From assembly GCF_029167205.1 (NCBI RefSeq), contig NZ_JARFPL010000004.1, positions 25,388-89,387 on the forward strand: a stretch of DNA of 64,000 nucleotides, given 5' to 3'. The DNA comes from Methanocrinis alkalitolerans. GTDB lineage: Archaea > Halobacteriota > Methanosarcinia > Methanotrichales > Methanotrichaceae. Positions 17,286 through 26,312 of the stretch are shown piece by piece. The notes below the pieces were generated by a model that saw only the letters and a list, made by a program, of their open reading frames with translations, ran no database searches and had not been told where the DNA came from. Position numbers and translations under genes: made by a program. Each line of letters opens with the position of its first letter. Positions within the stretch are counted from its first letter, which is position 1.

Positions 17286-18524
17286 TCAGCCGCGGTCTGT
17301 GGAGGATCTTCTCAAGCGGGAGACCTCCACCACCTTTCCGAAGTGCCATGCGAGATCTCTCGCGAATTTGATCAGGTGTTCATCGATCTCTCCTTCGCGG
17401 CCCAAAACCAATAGGCCTATCGGCTCTTCGCCGGAGCAAAAGGGGGCCGAAGCCCAAGAGATCCTCATGTCCCCCTCCACCACCGTCCTCTCCTCGCAAC
17501 ACTCCAGAAGCTCCCCGACATCTACCTCGTCCATCAGCTCCATCAGCTCCTCCATGGGCCCCGCCAGGGCCCGGAGGACCAGATCTTTCCCTTCCAGGAT
17601 AAACGTCGCCCCCACCACGAACCCGTCGCCCCCCTCCACCAGTTCGGATAGCTCCTCTCTCATCAGGTCGTCGGCCCCTCCGCGAAGGTCGAGGGTCTTG
17701 CGGGCGAGGGAGTAGAGGAGGGAGAGCCTCCGTCTGTCCGTCCGGAGGCCCTTCTCCCCCTCCTTCCTCTCGGTGATGTCCACCAGACTTCCCAGGACCC
17801 ACCTCTCGTCCTGGTAGTCGAGGGGGACGATCCTCGCCTCGACCCACCGTTTTGACCCATCCTTCCTGATGATCTTGAACTCGTGGACCATCGACCTTTC
17901 GGCTCCGGACTCCTTTGGAAAATCCCCTACGCACTCGAAGGACTCGGGGTCGGCGAGGTTCCAGAAGTGCTCTCCGACGAGATCCTCCTCATCGCAGCCG
18001 AAGATCTCTTCGAACTTGGAGTTGGCCATCTTGAAGCAGCCGTTCTGGAGGAGGTATATCCCTGTGGGGGAGTTCTCCAGGACGTATCTGCTCATAGCTT
18101 CGGACCGCTCCACGTCCCGCTTCATCCGCTGCTCTTCGGTCCGGAACCTGGCCTCGCTTATCAGCGCCTCGAAGATGAAGGGGAGGCTCCGGAAGCTGTC
18201 GACGCTCTTCATAACATAGCTGGTGGCATATTTCTCGAAGGCGACCACCTGAAGCTCTTCCGTCCCCCGGCCCGTCACCATGACGACGGGGACGTCCTGA
18301 TCTCTCTTCCGGATCTCCTCTAGGACGTCGAGGCCGCTGATCCCCGGAAGGGCGAAGTCCACTGAGACGAGATCGTATCCGGTCTCTTTGATCCTCTCAA
18401 GCCCCTCCTCTCCGGTGGTGGCGACGTCCACGAAGAACTCGTCGTGTTTTGAAAAGCCGAGGAGGATCAGCTCCACGTCGTCGGGGTCGTCCTCAATTAT
18501 CAGGATCCTGTAAGGGTTAGTCAT
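17286..18524 (-). CDS. Response regulator with PAS domain and C-terminal sensor-like region
   Basis: 412 aa. A REC domain (about 5-122) has the acidic pair in IIEDD, the phospho-acceptor Asp56 in SVDFALP and Lys near 109 in YVMKSVD. A PAS/PAC domain (about 147-255) follows, ending in GSLVDITERKEGEKG. The last 150 residues resemble a GAF-like domain. No HisKA/HATPase and no DNA-binding domain, so it probably relays signal to a separate kinase or partner. It is convergent with the phosphotransferase gene and stands alone. Confidence 0.8.
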   Translation of the reverse strand: MTNPYRILIIEDDPDDVELILLGFSKHDEFFVDVATTGEEGLERIKETGYDLVSVDFALPGISGLDVLEEIRKRDQDVPVVMVTGRGTEELQVVAFEKYATSYVMKSVDSFRSLPFIFEALISEARFRTEEQRMKRDVERSEAMSRYVLENSPTGIYLLQNGCFKMANSKFEEIFGCDEEDLVGEHFWNLADPESFECVGDFPKESGAERSMVHEFKIIRKDGSKRWVEARIVPLDYQDERWVLGSLVDITERKEGEKGLRTDRRRLSLLYSLARKTLDLRGGADDLMREELSELVEGGDGFVVGATFILEGKDLVLRALAGPMEELMELMDEVDVGELLECCEERTVVEGDMRISWASAPFCSGEEPIGLLVLGREGEIDEHLIKFARDLAWHFGKVVEVSRLRRSSTDRG

Positions 18525-18714
18525 CCTGGATCGCCTTTCCGTCTCGTCCCGCAGATATCCGTTTTCATCCGATTAGTATCTTCCCTCATAAGTTCGGACC
18601 AGGAGCTCCGATCTCGATGGTTTCGGCCCCCATGGGAGAATGGCAAATTCGGCGGGGATAGAGTTATCTATCCCCCACGATAACGGGATGATTTAACGGA
18701 TTGGGGGTATCGCA

Positions 18715-20955
18715 ACGGAAAGATCCTGGCTTATTATCTCGCTCCTTCTCATCTCGGCATCTCTCCAGCTGGCCTCAGCAGAGACGCTGGTCGTCGACCA
18801 GAGCGGAGTCGAGGGGTTTTCGACCATAAGGAAGGCGGTCAACGCTGCCGGACCCGGCGACGAGATCCAGGTCCGTCCTGGATATTACAAGGAGGGGGCC
18901 ATCCCGATTCACCGGTCGGTATCCATTCGCGGGGCACCAGGGGAGGTGACCCTCGAGGGGGGGTTCGTGGTGGGGGCGCCCGGCACGACCATCTCGGGCT
19001 TCGAGATCAGGGGCTTTGGGTCTGGCGTCGGGATTGAGCTGAAATATCCAGAAACCGTCATCGAGGGATGCACCATCCGGAACTTCTCGACGGGGGTCCT
19101 CTCCACCGCTTCGGAGAACCGGATCTGGGACTCCGCCATCGAGGGCTGCACCGCTGGGGTCGGGTTCCGGGACGGATCCGGCAACCTGATCGGCGACTCT
19201 CTAATTCGATCCGCCCTCGGCGTCGAGATCGTCGGGTCCCAAAGGTCTGAGATCTCTAACTGCACCTTCTTGGGAGATGTGGGGGTTTCCATCGCCAACT
19301 CCAGCGAGAACGCCGTCCTCTGCTCCGTCTTCTCATCGGCGACGGGGATCGAGGTATACGACTCCGATCATAACCGGATAGAAGGAAATGAGATCTCCTC
19401 TTCGAATGCGGGGATCGCCTTGGATGGATCCCTGGAGAACGAGATCCTTGGAAACTGGATCGATGGGTCCAGAGTCGCGGGCGTCTTCCTCCTCAACTCC
19501 GGAAGAAATGCGATCAGAAACAATTCGGCGCGTGATTGCACCATCGGAGTTCGGTTGAAGGGCTCAGCTGAAAACCGAATCGGCGATAACCTCCTGGAAG
19601 ATAACGAGGTCGCTGGACTCCGGCTGGAGGCTTCGACGGAGAACGTGATCAGAGGAAACCTCCTCCGGGATAACGGCGAAGGGCTCTTTTTGAGGTCGGG
19701 CTCCTCCAAGAACAAGATCGAAGATAACGAAATCTTCCGGAACGGACGGGGGGTCGGCCTCATCGGCTCTGGCTCAAACCTCCTCCGGGAAAACCGGATG
19801 GACCTGAACCGGTATGCCATCGGGGTCGACCGGGAGGATATCTCGTCCTGGGACGACGGCCCCTTCCGCCAGGACCTCGATCCATCGAACACCATCGACG
19901 GAAGGCCAGTCTGCTACATCGTCGACGGCCTCGACCTCACCCTCTCAGAAGATTGCGCCTTCGTCGCCCTGGTGCGGTGCAGCAACGTCACCGCAGAGGA
20001 CCTAGTCCTCTCCAACAACAGCGCCGGAGCTCTCATCGTCAACTCTACTGGCTGCGCCCTTCGAAATCTCACCCTATCCAGAGATGAGGCGGGGCTCCGT
20101 ATGCTGAAGACCTCCGGCTGCAGGGTCGAGGGGAGCAGAGCCGATAACTGCACCATCGGGTTTCTCGTCCAGGGTGGGGAGGAAGACGAGATCCTCGGAT
20201 CCACCGCCCGGGGCTCCGAAGGCTCGGGCTTTGATATCCAGGGCTCCGAAGGGGTCTTGCTGAAGGGTTCGAAGGCTTCGGATAACAAGGTGGGGATATC
20301 CATCGCCAACTCGCCGAAGACCATGATCTACAAGTCCGAGGCGATCCGGAACTCCGAGGAGGGGGTGAGGATCGCGGGATCTCCCAACTGCGTCCTGAAC
20401 ATGAACTCGGCGTCGGAGAACCGCCAGGGGATCCGCATCTCCGGCTCCGGCTTCTCCCTTTTGATCAGAAACGAGCTTTGCTCCAACCGGGATGCTGGGA
20501 TCGCCCTCCACCAGCTATCGGGGGCGACGGTATCCGGGAACGTCGCCGTGGACAACGGCGACGGCCTCTTCCTCCAGTCCGTCGAGGGGGTGAAGGTGGA
20601 GGGGAACAACCTGAGCAGAAACGGCCGCTACGGCCTGAGGATGAGCTTCTCCAGGGACGGCAGGGTCCTCGGAAACTCTTTCATCCAGAACGGGATCTCG
20701 GGGGCGAGCCTGGTGGACTCCACCGGATGGTCCATATACCGCAACAACTTCGTCGATAACGGAAACCCGATGCTGCCTCAGAACGCCGTCGACAACGGGG
20801 ATAACGACTGGGACGGCGGCCCCGAGGTCGGCGGAAACTTCTGGAGCGATCATCATACATCGGGAAATCCGGGATCGGATCCCAGACGGGTCCCGGTGAA
20901 GGGGGTCGACAGGTACCCTTACCAGGACCCCGACGGCTGGAGGGGGCTCAGATAG
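18715..20955 (+). CDS. Secreted NosD-like parallel beta-helix protein
   Basis: About 746 aa. From the proposed start: (M)ERSWLIISLLLISASLQ, then an LASA cleavage site, a clear signal peptide. The body is many right-handed beta-helix (PbH1/NosD) repeats of about 22-24 residues with N-ladder motifs such as ENRIxDN and NxIRGNLLRDN. The C-terminus has the NosD-like GNFWSDH ending. Probably an extracellular surface or carbohydrate-binding protein. There is no ATG/GTG/TTG between the in-frame TAA (18694) and GTG 18946, which is deep in the repeats. SD-like GGGGGT (18703-18708) plus 6 nt points to ACG 18715 as start. Confidence 0.8.
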   Translation, partial: TERSWLIISLLLISASLQLASAETLVVDQSGVEGFSTIRKAVNAAGPGDEIQVRPGYYKEGAIPIHRSVSIRGAPGEVTLEGGFVVGAPGTTISGFEIRGFGSGVGIELKYPETVIEGCTIRNFSTGVLSTASENRIWDSAIEGCTAGVGFRDGSGNLIGDSLIRSALGVEIVGSQRSEISNCTFLGDVGVSIANSSENAVLCSVFSSATGIEVYDSDHNRIEGNEISSSNAGIALDGSLENEILGNWIDGSRVAGVFLLNSGRNAIRNNSARDCTIGVRLKGSAENRIGDNLLEDNEVAGLRLEASTENVIRGNLLRDNGEGLFLRSGSSKNKIEDNEIFRNGRGVGLIGSGSNLLRENRMDLNRYAIGVDREDISSWDDGPFRQDLDPSNTIDGRPVCYIVDGLDLTLSEDCAFVALVRCSNVTAEDLVLSNNSAGALIVNSTGCALRNLTLSRDEAGLRMLKTSGCRVEGSRADNCTIGFLVQGGEEDEILGSTARGSEGSGFDIQGSEGVLLKGSKASDNKVGISIANSPKTMIYKSEAIRNSEEGVRIAGSPNCVLNMNSASENRQGIRISGSGFSLLIRNELCSNRDAGIALHQLSGATVSGNVAVDNGDGLFLQSVEGVKVEGNNLSRNGRYGLRMSFSRDGRVLGNSFIQNGISGASLVDSTGWSIYRNNFVDNGNPMLPQNAVDNGDNDWDGGPEVGGNFWSDHHTSGNPGSDPRRVPVKGVDRYPYQDPDGWRGLR

Positions 20956-20966
20956 GAGGTGTTGAA

Positions 20967-21437
20967 ACGACCGAGGAGATCGACGGACTGGACATAGCCC
21001 TCATCAGGGCTGCCCAGGAGGGGATAGCGGTATCAAGAAGCCCTTACCGGCTTCTGGGCACAGAGCTGGCCATCGGCGAGGAGGAGGTGATCGAGAGGCT
21101 CCAGCGGCTCCTGGAGTTGGGGGCGATCAGGAGGTTCTCGGCGACGATAGGCCACAGGGCTCTTGGGATCGTCGCCAACGCCATGATCGTCTGGAGGGTC
21201 CCTCCCGAGGAGGTGGCTAGGGTCGGGGAGATCATGGCCTCCTTCGACGAGGTCACCCACTGCTACGAGCGGACCCCGAGGGTGGAGTGGCCCTACAACC
21301 TCTACACCGTCGTCCACTCCCCGTCGAGGGAGGAGTGCCGGAAGGTCGCCGCCGAGGTATCCCGGAAGGTCGGGATCTCCGACTATCAGGTCCTCTTCAG
21401 CGAGAGGGAGTTCAAGAAGACGGGGGCGAGGATCTGA
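20967..21437 (+). CDS. ahbB: Siroheme decarboxylase subunit AhbB (Lrp/AsnC-like)
   Basis: About 156 aa. An N-terminal winged HTH-like region (EEIDGLDIALIRAAQEG, then EEEVIERLQRLLELGAIRRF) and an AsnC-type C-terminal domain are as in AhbA/AhbB, which decarboxylate siroheme to didecarboxysiroheme in the alternative heme pathway. The neighbouring sirC-hemA-hemB supports this over a plain regulator. SD GGAGGT (20955-20960) is perfect and the codon 6 nt on is ACG 20967, giving (M)TEEIDGLDIA. No canonical start lies nearby, and GTG 21087 would delete the first 40 residues. Confidence 0.8.
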   Translation, partial: TTEEIDGLDIALIRAAQEGIAVSRSPYRLLGTELAIGEEEVIERLQRLLELGAIRRFSATIGHRALGIVANAMIVWRVPPEEVARVGEIMASFDEVTHCYERTPRVEWPYNLYTVVHSPSREECRKVAAEVSRKVGISDYQVLFSEREFKKTGARI

Positions 21438-22123
21438 CGGGCCACCTCCCCCTCCTCCTGGATCTCTCAGGGCGGAAGGTCGTAATCTTCGGCGGGGGGG
21501 CGGTCGGCGAGAGGAAGGCGCGGTTATTTTCAGAGCACGCCAGGGTGACGGTGGCGAGCCTCGAATTCAGCCCCGGCCTTCAGGAGATGGCAGAGGTGGG
21601 GGCGGTCGATATCCTCGAGGTCGATCTTTGGAGCGGTGCCGCCGACCTCCTGCGGGAAGCCTTCATCGCCGTCCCCGCCACCAGTGATAAAGAGCTGAAC
21701 CGCTGGCTCGAAGAGACGGCAAAGGCCGCTGGGGTCCTGGTCAACAGGGTCGACGGCGTCGGCGAGGTCACCGTCCCCTCCGTCGTCAGGAGGGGTCCAG
21801 TCGTCGTCGCCATATCGACCATGGGAGAGAGCCCTGCCCTAGCGAGGCGGTTGCGGGAGAGGATCGAGACGGTCCTGGACGAGGGGTACGGCGATATGGC
21901 CCGGCTCCTGGGGGAGATGAGGGGGGTTCTCAAGGAACGGGTCGCCGACCAGGGTGAGCGGCGCCGGATCCTCTTCGAGATAATCTCCGACGATAGTGTA
22001 TGGCGGCTCCTCTCGGAGTCCTACGAAAAGGGCTATAAGAGGGCCGGAGAACATATCCCCCCAGATGAGCGAGATAGCCTCGATGCTGGTGACCCACCGG
22101 AAGGCCTGCATCGAAGAGATTGA
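21437..22123 (+). CDS. Precorrin-2 dehydrogenase / sirohydrochlorin ferrochelatase (siroheme synthase)
   Basis: About 228 aa, Met8/SirC-like. The N-terminal LPLLLDLSGRKVVIFGGGAV with ERKARLF is the NAD-binding fold, then AVPATSDKELN, and VNRVDGVGEVTVPSVVRRG near 110. Oxidises precorrin-2 and may insert iron, feeding siroheme to AhbB. (M)GHLPLLLDL fits the family start, but the codon is ACG 21437, overlapping the ahbB stop and 5 nt after GAGG. The nearest canonical in-frame start, GTG 21287, would put 50 extra codons inside ahbB. The 3' end overlaps hemA by 59 nt. Confidence 0.82.
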   Translation, partial: TGHLPLLLDLSGRKVVIFGGGAVGERKARLFSEHARVTVASLEFSPGLQEMAEVGAVDILEVDLWSGAADLLREAFIAVPATSDKELNRWLEETAKAAGVLVNRVDGVGEVTVPSVVRRGPVVVAISTMGESPALARRLRERIETVLDEGYGDMARLLGEMRGVLKERVADQGERRRILFEIISDDSVWRLLSESYEKGYKRAGEHIPPDERDSLDAGDPPEGLHRRD

Positions 22124-23339
22124 GCGGTCGTGGCACGGAGACCTGGAGGCGCTCCTATCCTGGATATCGTCTCACGATCTCGTCGAGGAGTGTGCCGTCC
22201 TCAAGACCTGCAACCGGGTCGAGATCTACGTCGTATCCCCCCGGGGGGAGAAGGTCCTCTTCGAGCTGGCCAAGCGGGCCCGGATCTCATCGAGGATCAT
22301 CGACTTTCACGATCATGACGAGTCCCTCGCCCACCTCCTCCGCCTCGCCTCGGGGCTCGAGTCGATGATCATCGGCGAGGACCAGATCCTCGGCCAGATG
22401 AAGGAGCTCTACTCGATGGCGAAGGAGGCGGGGACCACCGGGTGGACCCTGGACGTCGCCTTCAAGAAGGCGATCTCCGTCGGCAAGAGGGTCCGTCGCG
22501 AGACGAGCATCAACGAGAGGTCGATCTCCGTCGGCTCGGCGGCCGTCGACCTCGCCGAGGAGATCCTGGGCTGCCTTGCGGGCAAGAGCGTCCTGGTGAT
22601 CGGGGCCGGCGAGACGGGAGAGCTGATCTCAAGAGCCCTCCTCTCCAAGGATGTAGGAGAGGTTCGCGTCACCAACAGGACCTTCGGGCGGGCCCTCTCC
22701 CTGGCCGCGAGCCTCGGGGCCGAGGCCGTCCCCTTCGACGAGATGAAGGAGAGGATCAGGACCTCAGACCTGGTCATAAGCGCCACCTCCGCCCCCCACT
22801 ACATCCTGAGGCGGGACGACCTGGAGGAGGTGATGGGCCGTAGGGCGAAGGGGACGCTCCTGATGATCGATATCGCAAACCCCCGGGATATCGACGAGGA
22901 CGTCGGGGAGATCCCCGGCGTGGAGCTTCGAAACATCGACGCCCTCCGGGAGATCAGCGCCGAGAATATGAGGCTTCGGATGGCGGAGATGGACCGGGCC
23001 GAAATGATCATCGCCGAGGAGCTCGCCTTCCTCAGGGCGAAGTACAAGAGGAGGAGGGCGGAGGAGCTCCTGGGGAGGATCTACCTCCAGGCCGAGGAGA
23101 TCAAGGCCCAGGAGATCGTGAGGGCGATGAACAAGCTCGCAGCCCGCCACACTTTAGGGGAGATCGAGGAGAGGGTCTTATCGGATATGAGCCACTCCAT
23201 CGTCAACAAGATCTTCGCCGAGCCGACGAAGGCGCTGAGGAGGGCGGCGGAGCGGGGCGACGACGGATGTCTGAATTTCGTAGAAGAGCTCTTCGGGCTG
23301 GAGGCGGATTATGATGAGACGGATGAGAAGGCTTCGTAA
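22065..23339 (+). CDS. hemA: Glutamyl-tRNA reductase
   Basis: First committed step of the C5 tetrapyrrole route: reduces Glu-tRNA to glutamate-1-semialdehyde with NADPH. From ATG 22065 it has about 424 aa. The catalytic Cys is in VLKTCNRVEIY near 46-56, then GLESMIIGEDQILGQ near 99-113 and the Rossmann GAGETGELISRALL near 177. An upstream in-frame ATG (21996) lies inside sirC and is less likely. Overlap with hemB indicates coupled translation. Confidence 0.93.
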   Translation: MSEIASMLVTHRKACIEEIERSWHGDLEALLSWISSHDLVEECAVLKTCNRVEIYVVSPRGEKVLFELAKRARISSRIIDFHDHDESLAHLLRLASGLESMIIGEDQILGQMKELYSMAKEAGTTGWTLDVAFKKAISVGKRVRRETSINERSISVGSAAVDLAEEILGCLAGKSVLVIGAGETGELISRALLSKDVGEVRVTNRTFGRALSLAASLGAEAVPFDEMKERIRTSDLVISATSAPHYILRRDDLEEVMGRRAKGTLLMIDIANPRDIDEDVGEIPGVELRNIDALREISAENMRLRMAEMDRAEMIIAEELAFLRAKYKRRRAEELLGRIYLQAEEIKAQEIVRAMNKLAARHTLGEIEERVLSDMSHSIVNKIFAEPTKALRRAAERGDDGCLNFVEELFGLEADYDETDEKAS

Positions 23340-24273
23340 GCCGGGGATAAGAAGGATCGTCGCCGAGACGAGGGTATCGACGGACGACCTGATCATGCCC
23401 CTCTTCGTCGACGAGCGGCTTGAATCGCCGGCGAAGATAGGGTCGATGCCGGGGCAACTGAGGCACTCCCTCGAGAGCCTGGCAAAAGAGGCGGAGGAGC
23501 TGGAGGAGCTGGGGGTTCCCGCCGTCATCTTATTCGGCATTCAAGAAGAGAAGGACGAGGTCGGCTCCGGAGCCTACGACCCCCGGGGCATCGTCCAGCG
23601 AGCCGCCGAGCGGATCAAGGAGACGACCTCCGACATCGTCGTCATCGCCGACCTCTGCCTCTGCGAGTACACCAGCCACGGCCACTGCGGCGTCATCAAA
23701 AACCAGGAGGTGGCAAACGACGAGACTCTACCCCTCCTGGGCAAAGCAGCCGTCTCCCAGGCCCGGGCGGGGGCGGACGTCGTCGCCCCCAGCGGGATGA
23801 TGGACCATATGGTAGGAGCGATCCGCGAAGCCCTGGACGACGAGGGGTTCGGCGACACTCCCATCCTCTCTTACGCCGCCAAGTACGCCTCCAGCTTCTA
23901 CGGACCCTTCCGGGAGGCTGCGGAGTCGGGGTACGCCTTCGGCGACCGGTCCGGCTACCAGATGGACCCGGCGAACGCTTTAGAGGCCCTATGGGAGGTC
24001 CGGCTCGACATCGAGGAGGGGGCGGATATGATCATGGTGAAGCCGGCGATGCCCTACCTCGACGTTATCCGGATGGTGAAGGACGAGTTCGGGATGCCGA
24101 CGGCCGCCTATCAGGTGAGCGGTGAGTACTCGATGATCATGGGCGCGGCCGAAAGGGGCTGGCTCGATGGAGAGAGGGCGATGGGTGAGGCGCTGACGTC
24201 GATCAAGCGGGCGGGGGCGGATATGATCCTGACGTACTACGCGAAGGAGTTTGCGAAGAAGACGCAAGAGTGA
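23311..24273 (+). CDS. hemB: Delta-aminolevulinic acid dehydratase (porphobilinogen synthase)
   Basis: Condenses two 5-aminolevulinate to porphobilinogen. 320 aa. The Cys-rich metal loop DLCLCEYTSHGHCG is near 117-130. Active-site lysines are in SYAAKYASSFYGPF near 195 and MVKPAMPYLD near 246. ATG starts inside hemA (29-nt overlap). In methanogen clusters hemC and hemL commonly accompany these genes; here a DNA methyltransferase begins at the base after the stop. Confidence 0.94.
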   Translation: MMRRMRRLRKPGIRRIVAETRVSTDDLIMPLFVDERLESPAKIGSMPGQLRHSLESLAKEAEELEELGVPAVILFGIQEEKDEVGSGAYDPRGIVQRAAERIKETTSDIVVIADLCLCEYTSHGHCGVIKNQEVANDETLPLLGKAAVSQARAGADVVAPSGMMDHMVGAIREALDDEGFGDTPILSYAAKYASSFYGPFREAAESGYAFGDRSGYQMDPANALEALWEVRLDIEEGADMIMVKPAMPYLDVIRMVKDEFGMPTAAYQVSGEYSMIMGAAERGWLDGERAMGEALTSIKRAGADMILTYYAKEFAKKTQE

Positions 24274-25284
24274 GTGAGGAGTCTGAGTCAGAAGATGTGC
24301 GAAGATGTGGTGATAATCGAGCCCTCCGATTTTGGGCGCGAGCTGGAGGATCTGGTTCCGATGGCCGCTCTAAGTTTTGCCCGAAGCGAAGGGCAGAGGG
24401 CGATTCCAGCCATCGCCAAAAACCCGGATCTTCTCCTGGAGATCGAGATGGCTGCAAAGCGGGTCCCCACCCGCCATCAGCTCATCCTCGGAGACAGCCG
24501 TTTTATGGAGGCGATCCCGGACGAGAGCGTCCATCTAGCGGTCACCTCTCCTCCCTACTGGACTCTAAAGGAGTATCCAGCCAACGAGGGGCAGCTCGGC
24601 TCCGTCGAAGATTACGAGCAGTTCCTCGAAGAGCTGGACAAGGTCTGGCGGAACGTATTTCGGGTCCTCGTCCCCGGCGGTCGCCTCGTCGTCGTGGTGG
24701 GGGACGTCTGCCTCCCGCGGCGCTGCTTTGGAAGGCACGTCGTCTTCCCTCTACACGCCAGCATCCAGGAGCGGTGCCGGAAGATCGGCTTTGACAACCT
24801 TGCGCCGATAATCTGGTACAAGATCGCGAACGCCAGATTCGAGTCGAATAACGGGTCGAAGTTTTTGGGAAAACCCTATGAGCCGAACGCCATCGTCAAG
24901 AACGACATCGAGTACATACTATTTCAGAGAAAGCCAGGTGGGTATCGAAAGCCCTCAAATGCGGCTCGTCTCCTCTCGGTGATCCCCGAGGATCTCCACA
25001 AGGAGTGGTTCCAGCAGATCTGGACGATCACCGGGGCATCGACGAGAAAACATCCTGCCCCTTTCCCTCTGGCCCTTGCAGAGAGGCTCATAAGGATGTT
25101 CTCCTTCGTCGGTGATACGGTCCTCGACCCCTTCATGGGCACGGGAACCACAAACTTGGCCGCTGGCCAGTGGGGGCGGAGCAGCGTGGGATTCGAGATC
25201 GAGCCGACATATTTTGAGATGGCCTCGAATCGTCTCAACAAGATCAGAAATAAGCAGCTTACGCTGGATTTTGACGGCTTCTAG
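24274..25284 (+). CDS. DNA methyltransferase of a type II R-M system (beta class, m4C-like)
   Basis: 336 aa. Motif IV SPPYW is near residue 91, before motif I DPFMGTGTTNLA near 286-297, the order of beta-class MTases. SPPYW favours N4-cytosine methylation. The next gene is an XhoI/PaeR7I-type endonuclease, so the likely protected site is CTCGAG. Known partners of that family methylate adenine (family knowledge), so the pairing is slightly unexpected. Start GTG 24274 or ATG 24295. Confidence 0.8.
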   Translation: MRSLSQKMCEDVVIIEPSDFGRELEDLVPMAALSFARSEGQRAIPAIAKNPDLLLEIEMAAKRVPTRHQLILGDSRFMEAIPDESVHLAVTSPPYWTLKEYPANEGQLGSVEDYEQFLEELDKVWRNVFRVLVPGGRLVVVVGDVCLPRRCFGRHVVFPLHASIQERCRKIGFDNLAPIIWYKIANARFESNNGSKFLGKPYEPNAIVKNDIEYILFQRKPGGYRKPSNAARLLSVIPEDLHKEWFQQIWTITGASTRKHPAPFPLALAERLIRMFSFVGDTVLDPFMGTGTTNLAAGQWGRSSVGFEIEPTYFEMASNRLNKIRNKQLTLDFDGF

Positions 25285-25295
25285 GGGGTGGGATT

Positions 25296-26015
25296 ATCAC
25301 AGATTTCGCTGGAGACCTCGTTTTCTCTGACGCTGTGAAAACTTTCTGGCAGATGAGAGATCGGCAGATAAAGGATCAGGAGAGGCGCGGCAGGTCTGAT
25401 CAGGGGGCGCGGAGCGCGGTCACTGGCGGAAAGCAGATGGACGGATTTGTCCGGAAGATCATCGAGCTGATGACGGCAAGCGGCGTCGATGAGGGGAACA
25501 TCTATACGAAAAGGACCCACCTGCCCGGATTCTTCCGGCCGGTCAAGGGTTGGGATATCGTGGTGGTAGTTGACGGGGAGCTTCAGGCTGCCATCGAGCT
25601 CAAGTCACAGGTTGGCTCGTCGTTCGGAAACAACTTCAACAACCGCACCGAAGAGGCGATGGGCACGGCCCTGGACATCTGGACCGCCTACAGGGAAGGT
25701 GCCTTTCGCACATCCCCTGCGCCCTGGCTTGGATATCTGTTCTTGCTGGAGGACTGCCCGGGATCAAGAAGCCCGGTGAGAACTCAGGAGCCCCACTTTC
25801 CCGTCTTCGAGGAGTTTCGGGGCGCTTCATATGCCAAGAGGTACGAGCTATTCTGCCGGAAGCTGGTCCGAGAGCGTCAGTACAATGCAGCATGTTTCAT
25901 CATTGCAGATCGCGAAAGATCCCGCTCCGATGAGAACTACATCGAACCGGCAGAGGATCTATCTGCAAACCTGTTTTTATCTCAGCTGACTCGCCACGTG
26001 GGGGATCGAAGGTAG
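25296..26015 (+). CDS. XhoI/PaeR7I-family type II restriction endonuclease
   Basis: About 239 aa. Strong family blocks: GARSAVTGGKQMDGFV near 43-58, PVKGWDIVVV near 84-93, and the catalytic AAIELKSQVGSSFGNNFNNR near 100-119 (E-x-K). Then EEAMGTALDIWTAYREGAF. Predicted to cut CTCGAG. The start is unusual: SD-like GGGGGT (25284-25289), 6 nt, then ATC 25296, giving (M)TDFAGDLVFSDAVKTFW, which supplies the family's normal N-terminal helix. No ATG/GTG/TTG lies between the in-frame stop (25272) and GTG 25335; starting there would drop 13 residues. Confidence 0.88.
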   Translation: MTDFAGDLVFSDAVKTFWQMRDRQIKDQERRGRSDQGARSAVTGGKQMDGFVRKIIELMTASGVDEGNIYTKRTHLPGFFRPVKGWDIVVVVDGELQAAIELKSQVGSSFGNNFNNRTEEAMGTALDIWTAYREGAFRTSPAPWLGYLFLLEDCPGSRSPVRTQEPHFPVFEEFRGASYAKRYELFCRKLVRERQYNAACFIIADRERSRSDENYIEPAEDLSANLFLSQLTRHVGDRR

Positions 26016-26042
26016 GATCGTTTTTTGGTATGTGATATGCTA

Positions 26043-26289
26043 TTATCTCCGCTCCGCCACCACGGCTACCGCGTCCATCTCCACCAGGAACTCCGGGCGG
26101 GCGAGCCCCGAGACGATGGCCACGGTGATCGCCGGCGGGTTGGGCCGCGTTCCCCACATCTTCACGAACGCCTCGCGGGCCGGCTGGATGGGCTGGCCGG
26201 CGGCGACGGGGACGTTCCACTTGACGACGTCCCCGAGGTCTGCGCCAGCGGCCTCCAGCGCCGTCCGGGTCGGAACAAGCCTATTCATA
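26043..26289 (-). pseudogene. 5'-truncated RidA/YjgF-family relic
   Basis: 82 codons whose ALEAAGADLGDVVKWNV and FLVEMDAVAVVAE blocks match the C-terminal two thirds of RidA proteins. The first 45-50 residues are missing, and the position of the catalytic Arg before the last strand reads Ile (PPAITVAIV). The FMN reductase gene begins divergently 24 bp away, where the 5' part should be. Probably a remnant. Confidence 0.6.
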
Positions 26290-26312
26290 TCTTGACCAAG
26301 AAATAGAGACCT

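Noticed and set aside
18946..18948. GTG 18946 as the NosD-like start
   Set aside because: It lies inside the beta-helix repeats and discards the evident signal peptide encoded just upstream.
21287..21436. Long siroheme synthase start at GTG 21287
   Set aside because: It adds 50 codons inside ahbB in another frame, with no family similarity and no SD.
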